From Ciona savignyi (lineage: Eukaryota > Chordata > Ascidiacea > Phlebobranchia > Cionidae): a stretch of 64,000 nt of DNA. Shown in pieces: positions 11,851 to 22,539 of this stretch. Below the pieces are notes generated by a model. That model was not told the origin of the DNA. It was given only the letters and a program-made list of their open reading frames with translations, and did not search any database. The translations under genes and the position numbers were made by a program. Position 1 is the first letter of the stretch; the number at the start of each line of letters is the position of its first letter. The stretch lies in the NCBI GenBank assembly GCA_000149265.1, contig CH002078.1, positions 784,850-848,849 of the forward strand, written 5' to 3'.

Positions 11851-12872
11851 ATAAATCTATAAAATGTCATAGGTAATAGCTCCGAGCGGTGGTTCTTCGG
11901 GTCAAGTCGATGAATCGAATTTTACTCAAATAAAGATCAATCTTAACATCAAGCATGGGGATTGTAGATTCGAAATAAATCATCAGGGAAGATATGTTGT
12001 TGACATTGAAGACAGAGTGTTTGAACTTACAACCGCCGTTTGCGAAAATTCGAAGTACTTGCCCCAACTACTAGCTACAGGTGGGTCGGTGATGGTGGTG
12101 TGCTATGCACTTTACAAGTTGGGTTACTTGGCCGGAGAGTTCTCAACCGGACTATCTGGAATTTGTATTGGAAGTCAACCCCAGCAAAGTTGGCAACAAT
12201 CCGTCGTCAAATAACCAAGGGGAGATTCGTCGAATCGCTCCAAGACGAGGTAGTGGATATCATACAGGAGCATATAATCGCACTCGCACATCTGAAGAAT
12301 TTTACAATTCAATCAGCAAAAGGTTATAAAAATATGCTTAACGATTTCTTTTGTAGTAAGTCGCTGCATTTATGCACAAACTTACTTAAGGATAACTATC
12401 TTGTTTCTTTTGTCAATAAAACATCTTAATCACTTATTTGCAGCAACTATACCCACAAAGTACTTAACTGATGCTTCCACGTATTAATGACCATGTATAT
12501 TGCTAATCTTTTTTTACAGGGATTTCAATGAAAGAAATGGCCAAACAACCCGGTTTGGTTTTAGAGGGTGCAAATTTAAACCTGAAGAAGCCGGTGCCCC
12601 ATTTCAGCACCTATATGCACCGTAGCGTAAGTTAATTGTATATATATGTATGCGTTATAAATTGGTAATCACCATCTTAATTTGCTTGTCTCCTAATTGC
12701 TCCACTATTCTAGTTTTTGCCGTATTCACTGTAACGCCAACTGTTTTGAATGCATAGATATGAAGTAAAACGCCAACTGGTTTCGATTGCATAGATGTGT
12801 AGTAAATAAGCAACTTGTCTAAATACTTTTTAAATTGCATGGATATGTATGTGCGGCATAATTTTTAAATTG

Positions 12873-12972
12873 NNNNNNNNNNNNNNNNNNNNNNNNNNNN
12901 NNNNNNNNNNNNNNNNNNNNNNNNNNNNNNNNNNNNNNNNNNNNNNNNNNNNNNNNNNNNNNNNNNNNNNNN
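12873..12972. other. Assembly gap (100 N)
   Basis: Exactly 100 N, so probably a gap of unknown size. The corresponding right-arm region (about 52260-52420) is continuous and carries one end of a small inverted-repeat element. Confidence 0.98.
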
Positions 12973-13465
12973 GATATGCATTAATTAGAAGGGGAAAAGC
13001 TTCATTCAATTATATTTAAACCTTTGCACTGTACTCATAATCATTATACTAGACAAGTGGTCCATTATGATTATTTTGTTCCTTATTTTTACACCTTATT
13101 AGGTCAAAAATCTATAGAGAACCGTGGTCTAGTAGCAGGAACTGTAATTGATGTATCTTGAAAATAATTAGGATGTTTTTACAAACAATTTTTACGGAGT
13201 TATAATACTTAAATGTACCAATATATGTTTTAAGCCTTAGCTATTTTGTAATTTCATTATTTTGCTTATTTCATACCTCGATCTATTAAAAACTTTCGCC
13301 TAGGTTTGGCGGCCGCGTCCGCTATATTTATTAAATTATATCTCTTTTTTTTAATGACCGTGTTTTAACGACTGTTCGTTTTGCCGTTTTTTCCCGTTCC
13401 TGTATCGTGATTATATTCGTTTGCCATTTTTAAAACTGGGGCAAAAAATGAATAAACTATAAACT
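12973..13465 (+). mobile_element. Small inverted-repeat DNA element, left copy, cut by the gap
   Basis: Left counterpart of the element at 51767-52312. It keeps one end ('attcgtttgccatttttaaa' to 'aaaaaatgaataaacta', 13410-13465), an internal GC-rich box 'ggcggccgcgtccgc' and the conserved 'aacgactgttcgttttgccg' block. The reading frame conserved in the right copy is also recognisable here, but its start lies in the gap and a stop follows its first residues. Confidence 0.55.
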
Positions 13466-14014
13466 AAAACTTTGTATATCACTGTTTATTATGCATTTTG
13501 TAGTTTTGTTAAGTTTTGGCCAATGTCACATGTTTGCACAAGTTTTTATTTTTATTTTCTTTATTTTTATGGTTCAATTTGCATTTATGATAAGGTGGCA
13601 TCTGCCCCGATAACCGCATGCTTTCTCGGTTTCTCCTGGTTAAACTTCAGTTTAATTTACTCTCGTATTTTTATTATTAATTTTGGTTCTATGTGTTTAA
13701 CAAATAAATATGTTTGATTGAATGAATATTCCAATAATGAGTGTATATCACATTAAGAATTATGTTTAACTCTGAAAATTACTTTTAGGGACTAGGAGAA
13801 CCTGCTCCGAAGGTGATAAAAATAGAATGATTATTTACGTTTATCAAGAATTGGTCCATGTTTAATTCCATTCCTCATATCCATATGTCGTGGATATGAA
13901 CTATATACCAGGGTTATTAAACTGTCTAAACATATAACATTGTACCGTTCCCTGTACTGTAAATATGTATATAAATGTATATTGCAGTAGCACAATTATT
14001 ACTTTAAAATTAAG

Positions 14015-14640
14015 CGAGAATTAGAGATTGTCAACCACGTGTTTTACCATCATCATTTTTTAAAACACTTTATGTATGCTATATATTCATGCGAGCAGGG
14101 TCCCTAACCACAATTTGTAATTTAAAAACCGAGTATGTAGTTTGTTTCTGCAAGCATAAACGCATGGTTCCCTGTGCTAACAATTCGATATTGTTATTCA
14201 TGTTTCTACACAATATATGTTAATGTCAGATATGTGCACGTCAGGTCCATGGTTATCTAACATTCCAGAACGTTTTAAGCGGACTGACATAGTTTTGTTT
14301 CTGCAAGCATAAACGCATGGGTCCCATAGTTATAAAACCAAACTTCTTTTCCATGTGTAGTTAAAAAAATAATAATCGTGTTAGATTTTCAAACATTTTA
14401 CCACAAATGTTTTAAGTTATAGCCTCTTGTTAAACGCAGTAGTAAAATTCTTTAGTTTTTCATGGCTTCGTGCAATTTCCATGTGTTTAATACATAAATT
14501 TATGTTTTTTACGTATCTGGGTCATGGTGTTGCACACTTAGTAAAGTTTTATTCGATTTGACGACTCCTTGTTGAAGATTTCAGGGCAATATGGCATGTC
14601 TGCCACAATTATGATTTAGGAACAAATTATAATTTTAGGG
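14015..14640 (+). mobile_element. Fragment of foldback repeat terminus
   Basis: Begins 'tagagattgtcaaccacgtg', then 'gggtccctaaccaca', and twice 'ctgcaagcataaacgcatgg'. It then runs into the flank found beside the 334-bp units ('aaccaaacttcttttccatg', 'tcatggcttcgtgcaatttc'). Mirror at about 50600-51200. Confidence 0.7.
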
Positions 14641-14765
14641 TATTTCCCGACGATGGGCGCAAGGTGTTCTATCGATTGGCCGTGTGTTAACCCCCTTAGT
14701 TTTTCCATTCACGGGAATTAACAAAAAAAATCCTGTACTATCCTCTATCCTATTTAACGCGCTTT
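14641..14765 (+). mobile_element. SINE family A, 3' part only
   Basis: 'cgatgggcgcaaggtgttct' through 'ccattcacggg' matches the last third of full family A copies. Mirror at about 50460-50580. Confidence 0.65.
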
Positions 14766-15056
14766 TGCACTCAGTCAATACAGTCCGGGTAGTAAGTTAA
14801 CGGCTACGTATTATTTCTTCGTAATTATATTCTCTTTTTATTCATACAGGCATTAAGTAATCTGCTGTCTAATACACGTGGTCATTTTTATAACTAATTG
14901 TATATTATTTTATGGGTGACTTTTTGGGTTAAATTGAGATATTTATTTTAATACTCATTTTTTGGATTTTATTTTATACTTTGTCCATTTAATTTGTAAT
15001 TTAAACTTGTCAACGAAATTGGATTTTTCTGGCCTACCATTTGAAAACATAAAGAA

Positions 15057-15297
15057 GAGAATGTGGTTCTTTCGTTCTTCCGGCGCGGCTCTTTTTTGCG
15101 ACTGCAGTGAGCGCTTAATGGGGTTAATACTCATGCATAAGTGAAAAAAACAGGACCCACACTTGTGTCTTTATCTTACACAGTGTTGTTTTCCTTTTAT
15201 TGCGACAATGTTATTAGTTTTTCCACTCCCATTGATTTTTTGTGAAACATCAGTTAAAATGGCCCATTGAGTGCAAAAGGTTGTCGACCTCTGTCGT
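15057..15297 (-). mobile_element. Possible hAT-like non-autonomous element
   Basis: On the minus strand one end reads 'cagaggtcgacaaccttttg', which resembles the CAG-R-GGTCGGCAACC termini of hAT-type elements. A matching opposite terminus and an 8-bp target duplication are not evident, so the right-hand limit is a guess. Mirror at 49926-50165. Confidence 0.35.
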
Positions 15298-15299
15298 AG

Positions 15300-16590
15300 G
15301 CTATATTCAAATATTTTTTGTTCCTATTAAAATTGTCTTTTTACACTATTAAAATTGTCTAGATTTTACGATGTATTTAAGGAATATTCCGGAATAAATT
15401 AGGTTATTTTGTGTTGATTTCTTTTTCATAGTTTACTTTGTAACATTATAAGATTCTGTTACGTGTTTTCCCATGAAATATTAGGTGGGTTTAATGAACA
15501 ATTCACATTTTGTTTAAAAGATATAAACTTAAGAAAAACATTTGAAATTTATAACAAAAACTTAAAGCTTTGTATGATACGGTACGAAGTACATGCGAAT
15601 TGAATCAGTAAGACATATCCCCGCTCTTTTACTCATTTGTAATGTAACATCTGTAAAGTCTAATCTGTTTTTAAACTCATGTTTTTTAAATGTCTATGTT
15701 AACCATTGTGAGGTCATTTTTCGTAATAATGAATATAGTTTTATAATTTTGTGAACCTCGTGTTTCTCTTCTTTTTGTACTGATTCTTGTGGTGACAACA
15801 CGTACATTTGCTTACTGAATTTATATAGACCTAGGGAAAAACAGTTGGGAAGCTAAGTGTTTATTATTATTTGTTTTTTTATTTATGTAAAATTATTGTA
15901 ATAGAAAACCACTCATCGTTCAACACATAGTCCCGCCAATAATGAATCAACCATAGTGATATCTAGAGTGAGCAAACAGCGCATTTGAAATGTTCCTTGT
16001 GTTAAGGACTCGGGTGTATACAGGTCGCACCAGAAGAAGGCCTTACACGTAACATATATAGCCATTCATACTGAAAGCGGAAGATTTTAAATGGCAAAGC
16101 ATCAATTATTACCACAATTTTCTATTTTATCGTTTAAAATCAAAACCTCGTGTAGAATAATCACCTAGCTTCTTAAATACTGCATAGTAGTAAGCATCAT
16201 GTCCAATTTTCTCGTGCATTAGTAATAACAATGTTGGTTTAAAAACTTATATGTATTTAGTTGAGATAAATAAAGTCAATCTGAGACATAGATATAAGGA
16301 AAACAACAATATTAGTAGAATTAATTACGTTACATGCTCGATTAAATTTTTTGTGTAATAATGGTAAAATACGAAAAGATTTAATTGGTACACACTTGTA
16401 TGTAGTTTGATATAAGTAAAGGTTTAACAATTGCACACCGTATTACAAGAGTGGTAACTGGCTTTGAAATCGGAAAAAAAAGTTGGTTGTTTGTTTCGGT
16501 AAGGTAAGGTTTGGTGGAACTGATTTTTAAATATGCTTGGTATGTCTGTTGATCAATGGTGCGTCTAAGCAAACTGGGCACGTAGTGCAT
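15300..16590. other. Intergenic DNA without recognisable features
   Basis: AT-rich sequence between the convergent gene ends. It is mirrored at about 48628-49920. No conserved ORF, RNA gene or repeat terminus was recognised. Confidence 0.5.
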
Positions 16591-16769
16591 TCATACACAT
16601 ATAGCACCGATAACATTGTTCTCAGGTACTAACGAACATTTGCACGACTGTTCACCCATGCACTCTACAATCCATCTCGAAAATAATGGTTTTACTTTCG
16701 GTTTAGGGCATCTGGCCATACACCCGCCTGAACCACTGCATACCGGCTGCTTTCTGTGATGGAGCAACT

Positions 16770-17720
16770 CAGTAAACAGAAACAGGAAAAAAACGGCAAA
16801 ACGAACAGTCGTTAAAACAACTTATTTAAAAGGTACCTAAAACACAGACGCTGCCGCCACACCAAAGCGAAAAACAATGCTTTAATAAACAAATATTAAT
16901 TAAGTACATTACACAAGTTCCTATACAAAAACGGTGCAAGTGTCAAGCCCAACGTGGGATCGAAACATGGCTCGGTAAAAATTAAATTAGGCGATATACC
17001 AATGATTAAGGCGATATAAAGCCTTGAAGAAGCGTGCGTGATAGAGTTCGATTAGTAATGAGGCAGGAGAGTAAGTGCATTATTTATTGCCTTTTAAAAC
17101 CCACTGCTCTGCGGTAGCTGTTCAAACGTAAGATTATTTTTAATGTCATTTGTTCATAATCAATATGCAGGATAGAATATATGAATTACGTAAGTAATTT
17201 ACTTTCTAGGTCCAGTAAATACTTTAGAGCAACATATTAAGCACTTTACCAAAAATAAAAAGAAAGATAAATCCAAAAATTGTAGATACCTTGTTGCCTC
17301 TTCGTAAGTGTAATTTTGGCAGCGACAACTCATACGCGGATCAAACCCCATGCATCTATCATCGTTTGAACAGCTTCCAGTGCTTAAACATGTGCCTGGC
17401 GATGCAGTGATTTTTTAATCAGGCTCAGTTTCGAACCCACGATGGGCTTGTTAAGATCGCTTGTTTTATATAGTTAGGTTTATGTATTGACTGCATTAAC
17501 CATTCCTTAATATGATCATACATTGATTGGGATAGATTTGTATGTTTTAGTTTAGTTCTCTTTTTGTTTCCACGAAAACATGAAGCAGGACTAGTGATAA
17601 AAATTAAAAAAAACGGGAAAAAACGACAAAACGACAGTCGTTAGAACACATTTAAAATAAAAAATAAATGAGTAAAATTTGGTATAATTAGACGTGGCCG
17701 CTAAACCCAAATAAAAAAAT
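16770..17720 (-). repeat. Two copies of a GC-box / 'aacgactgttcg' repeat
   Basis: Copies at about 16780-16885 and 17600-17715 share, in minus orientation, 'ggcggc(a/-)gcgtc'-type GC boxes, 'aacgactgttcgttttgccg' and a T-rich run. They match the block in 13300-13410. The 16780 copy directly precedes the acceptor of exon 12, so the repeat supplies its pyrimidine tract. Mirror copies are at about 47515-47620 and 48335-48435. A family B SINE (17430-17520) abuts the exon 11 acceptor. Confidence 0.6.
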
Positions 17721-18100
17721 ATATAAAAAGTAAAAATTAAAAAATAATTAATTCTTTAAAAAAAATTACACTAAGCCTCATAATATGTAAATATGTAAAC
17801 TCGTATGTAAACGTATGTAAATATGTAAACTTAAAGTTTAGACTACATTGAAATCAAACTCACAGGAAAATAATATTTTTAAATAATATCAATAGTATAT
17901 AGGCTAGCTTATTAAAATACCTCCCATTATATTTATTTTATTGCAATATGCTGTCATTGCAATATGCTGTCAAATATAGTGGTTTTTAACATGAAAAAAT
18001 GTTACTATTTACGTCCAACTACTTAATAACTTTTGTCGGCAATATTTCGGTACTTAAGTTTACATTTAGAATATACGTTAATTATTAATCTTCAAATGAA

Positions 18101-18168
18101 TTTATTCCAAAATACTTAAAACTTTTTTAATCCAAAACAAATGAATTGAGATTCCACAATACTCTCAC
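18101..18168 (-). promoter_or_regulatory. Alternative 3' end of the CAP gene (retained intron 10 plus poly(A) signal)
   Basis: If the exon 10 donor AATG/GTGAGA is not used, translation continues 17 codons (GESIVESQFICFGLKKF) to a stop at 18116. AATAAA follows immediately (18106-18101). The same arrangement is kept in the right arm (stop 47103-47105, AATAAA 47115-47120). A short form lacking the Cys-rich tail is plausible. Confidence 0.55.
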
Positions 18169-19130
18169 CATTTCTTGGATCGGGAACATTATCATTGTAT
18201 CCCATGATTGTTAGATCAGGCCTTGAAAATTGAATGTTACCAGCCGGATAATAATGTGCTACCGTGTATGATGTTTCGTACGAAAAACCCCCTTGAAAAA
18301 CGTTGCCAACGTGCTTAGAACAACCCAGTCTTGTAGAGGTTCTCCATAGCATTTGTGTATAATGACCTGATATGAAACACTACAGTTTAGCAATGTTATT
18401 CATTATTTATTTGCACTTATATCCATGTGACTACAATGTATCCTGCCTTTTACGATGATCTTTGTACAAACAGAATAAATTGTGAAAAGATGAATAAATA
18501 AAATTGTAAAAAATTGAATCAATAAAGTTGTGAAAATGAACAAATTATACCTACCCGTGGGCTTATTTGGTTGCACTCGCAAAGGATCCGTTTTGTTATA
18601 ATCAAACAGCTCCACATAAAACCGGAGCACAGACTCTTTAGCAGTTACACCGCCAGTTGAAAAGTCCCATCCGATATTTTCCCCGACTCCAGAGTCTCGA
18701 TACGATGTGCCACTCTGTAATTTTGCCACGTTTATCCACCTTAAGTATTTTAATTAATTTAAAGTTTACGATCAACTATATGCTAGTCAGCATCAAACGG
18801 CTTTAGGTTATTTTAAGTTTTAAACCCACAGCGTAACAGAATAAGTTTTAAACCCACAGCGTTCTTTCAACAGATTATTTGTTTTTGTTTTAAATAAACA
18901 AAAAAGCAAAGCACTTACCTCAGAATGTGGCCAATTCGGCGTCCGTTGTACATTAGCTAGTGTTTGATCAGGATCGTTAGGTGCGGACTGCACTAAATGA
19001 ATGGCGCTTAGCTGTTACGCTTATACGTGAGTCCCATTCAAATGCAGGCAGATTGTGTAACGCTCTGTGTTGAACTTAGACATGTAAGTGTAAGGATAAA
19101 TTATAATATTATATTGATGTTTGCAGCGAG

Positions 19131-19340
19131 AATGGAAAATGCGAAGGGCGTTTTAACATGGACAATCATCAGATTACATCGCACCAATCGTCATTACCAG
19201 ATATATTGCAATGTGTGTATCATTGAGACGTTACTAAGGACATAGACGATAAGTTAGCAATTAGGTTAGAACCTGCAGCCTTCGGTAGATAAACGAGGCA
19301 TCCACTCAGCAGACTATTTGATCGGACTTGTTGTGGAATA
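19131..19340 (-). mobile_element. Degraded SINE family A in intron 7
   Basis: Minus-strand head around 'gtccgatcaaatagtctgct' and 'accgaaggctgcaggttcta', tail 'gatgattgtccatgtt'. It ends just upstream of exon 8. Mirror at about 45895-46090. Confidence 0.6.
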
Positions 19341-19794
19341 AATTATCTGGTTTATTTTATAGATGTCGGACTACTTTTAAAGGCTTAGGTTCTTCATGCC
19401 TTTGGCCAAGTCAAGTTTATTGAATTATCTAAAAAAAACAATTTATTCTGATATGTTTGGGCTGACCTTAATTTCAATTAGCACTTTTTATGTGGTACAA
19501 TTCTACAAATTTACAATTGTGTGGTCAAATTTACCAAGTTATGTGCCAGTCGAATGAAATAAAATGACCTGAAAAAATTGTGGTAGCGCAAGCATTCGAC
19601 TTGGAAAGAGTTCGGTGATGTATCATTAGGTTCAGTCGTAGAAACGGGTTGCATCGTAGTTGAAGTTTGAGCTTGGTCTATTAAACATTTTATTTAGACT
19701 ATTAAACCATTTTATAAATAAATTGTTAACCTATTGTAAAAAGTCACACTTTTACAGTAATACACATTGTCAAAAACAAGTTTTTAGCAAGCCT

Positions 19795-22440
19795 AAATTA
19801 TTATGGGTCCCATTTGGAGGAATGGGACACATATTGTTTTTGTCCTTTTTTTTTGTTTTTTAATTTTTTTTCGTCAAACGCTGGACAGGCATGGATTGTG
19901 GACTCAAAATCTACCAAAAGGGCTAATGAAGTTGCAATTAAACTTTGTCATTTGTTAGACAACATGGTCTAGATATGCAGAAACCAAAATTTTGGATGAT
20001 AAATCCAGGGGAATTCTCTCTGGGACGTTAAAAACAAAAGTATTATTTTTTAAGAGAAATGTAGATTTTTTGGGCATAGCGCATGAACTGCTTCTCCAAT
20101 ACTAATTAGATAAAATGTAAGTTAATTAGCCTTTGATATAACAGTTAATAGAATTAAAAAATTACTCAGGGAAATACCCTAAAAATAAGATTTTGTTCTC
20201 ACATCATGATTGTGACAGGCATGGCTCGTGGCCCTGATATCTAACTGAATGGATAATGAAATCGCAATTAAACTGTGTCATTTGTTAGACAAAATGGCCT
20301 ACATACCAAAATTTTGGGTAATATACCCAGGGGTATTCCCCTGTGAGTTAAAAAACCAAAACGTTATTTTTTAAAATAATTAGTTTTTTTGCGCATGGCG
20401 CTTAAATGGCTGGTCCAATTTAAATTGGATTTGATAGAAAGTGGGTGCAATACCAACTGATATAACACTTAAAAGAATTTAAAAAAATAACTAGGGAAAT
20501 ACACCAAAAATAAGATTTTGTTCTTAAATCATGATTGTGACAGGCATCACTTGTGGCTCCGACATCTACTAGAAAAAAAATGGAATCGCAATGAAACTGT
20601 GCCATTTGTTAGACAACATGGCCTAATTAAACCAAAATTTTGGGTATTTTATTCAGGGAAATTTCCCTAGGAGGTGAAAAACTAAAACGGTATTTTTTTA
20701 CCTAGCTCTTTAGGGCATAGCGCTTGATCGACTGAAATGTTAGTTCCCTATCCGACGTTGTACCATTGAGCAAAAAGAAATACAATATCTAGGGAAATAT
20801 CCTAAAAATTACGACGTTTCTAAACCATGATTGTTACAGGCATGTCATATCGCGCCGACATCTCCAACATTCGCCAAAGCGGATTAAAACTGTTTGTTAG
20901 ATTATCTAACAAACATCTAACTTTGATAACATTACTTAGATATGTAAAAACAGAAATTAATATACTAAGCCCAGGGGAATTTCCCGAAATAATGAAAAAC
21001 TCAATCGGACTGTTTTGGAATTAACCTTCATTTTACTACAGCGCTTGACAAGAAGCTTAAATTTAAAACATTTGTGGTAAAATGTTCGTAAATCTCGCAC
21101 GCGTATTCTTTTTTGAACTGCACATGGAAAAGAAGTTTGGTTTAATAACTAGAGAGTGTCAACCACGTGTTTAACCACCACTATTTGCAAAACACATGTT
21201 GTATGACATATATTTATGCTACTGCTGCAGGGTCCCTAACCACATTTTGTATTTTATACAATGAGTATGTAGTTTTTGTTTCTGCAAGCATAAACGCATG
21301 GGTCCCATAGTTATCAAACCAAACTTCTTCTCTATGTGTAGGTAAAAAAGAACAATCGTGTTAGATTTACGAAAGATTCGCTACAAATGTTTTAAATTAA
21401 AGCTTTTTCTTCAAGTGTTGTATTAAAATGAAGCTAAATTCCTAAAACAGCCCGATTTAGATTTTGATGGGTTCGGGAAATTCCCCATGGGCTTAGTACA
21501 TAAGTTTCTGTTTTTACATATGTGGGTGGCTAACGATCCAGCATTTCACCAAATCTGATCACAATTAGAGCAGCCGTTCAAACGGTATGGCCCAAAAAGC
21601 TAATTTTTTAGAAAAATAACCGTTTTGGATTTTAACGTCTCAGGGGAATTCCCCTAGATTTATCACCCACAATTTTTCTACTGCGTATTTAGACCATGTT
21701 GTCTAACAAATGACCAAGTTTTGTTACTATTCCATTATTCCTTCTGGTAGATGTCGAGGGCGTCATGCCATGCCTGTCACAATCATGATTTGAGAACAAA
21801 ATCTTTTTTAGGGTATTTCCCTAGATAAGTTGTTTTTAATTGTTAAATTAGTAGGTAATGCACTCACATTCCATCAAATCTGAATCATATTGAAGCAGCC
21901 GTTCAAGGGCCGTGCCCAAAAAAGCTCCTTTTTTTAGAAAAAATACCGTTTTAGTGTTTAACGCCCCCGGGGAATTCCCCTGAATTTATTACCAAAAAAT
22001 TTGGTTTCTGCATATCTAGGCGATGTTGTCTAACAAATCATCAAGTTTTATTGCGATCCCATTATTCCTTCTGGTAGATGTCGGGGCGCCATGCCATGCC
22101 TGTCAATCGTTTGACGAAGAAAAAAAAAGAAAAAAAAACACGGACAAAAACAATATGTGTCCAATTTGTTCAAATGGGACCCATAACTATGGAACCCATG
22201 CGTTTATGCTTGCAGAAACAAAACTATGATAGTCCGGTTAAAACTTTCTGGAATGTTGAATAACATGGACCTGACGTGCAAATATCTAACATTGACATAT
22301 ATTGTGTAATGAACATTAATATCAAGATCGGATAATTACCTCAAGTACCCATGCATTTATGCATGCAGTTATTGCACAATTTCCTTTTAATTTAAAGACA
22401 AAGAAAAAACGGAATAAATACACTAGTTAAAACACGTCAG
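19795..22440. mobile_element. Foldback element 1, left arm, with ~330-bp internal units in both orientations
   Basis: Flanked by inverted copies of 'atgggtcccatttgg'...'gtcaaacgct(t/g)gacaggcatg' (19795-19890) and their reverse complement (22100-22200). Units run in one orientation from about 19900 to 21050 and in the opposite one from about 21460 to 22120. Between them is a terminus-like module, 'tagagagtgtcaaccacgtg'...'gcataaacgcatgggtccc' (21150-21310). Each unit contains a palindrome of the aggggaattcccct type. It lies in intron 6 of the CAP gene. Confidence 0.7.
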
Positions 22441-22539
22441 TAAATACCCACATTCAATCGGAGAACATAATGGTCGTTTAACCTTACATTAACTAAATCA
22501 ACATAACAAAAAAGTTCATACGTTAACCCAAGCACTTAC

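Larger units (their letters stand above)
9282..13830 (+). pseudogene. Two-domain paralogue of the TIR gene, left copy, frameshifted in exon 3
   Basis: Exons: 9282-9696 (N-domain), 10193-10536 (Ser/Gln/Asn-rich linker), 11873-12322 (second N-domain-like exon), 12520-12626, 13789-13830. Junction phases are 1,0,1,0, matching the right-arm copy. Exon 1 is clearly paralogous to exon 1 of the TIR gene ('GGAPVLICYGLHKLGYD'), and exon 5 (GLGEPAPK...) to its last exon (GQGESDSK...). There is no TIR exon; a diverged second N-domain ('GGSVMVVCYALYKLGY') occupies its place. Compared with the right copy, exon 3 has two 1-nt insertions, near 12148 and 12178, so the frame is lost after the 'GEFST' region. 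This is a pseudogene, an allele-specific lesion or a sequence error. The acceptor of exon 3 (tcatag) has a weak pyrimidine tract. The domain function is unknown. Confidence 0.65.
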
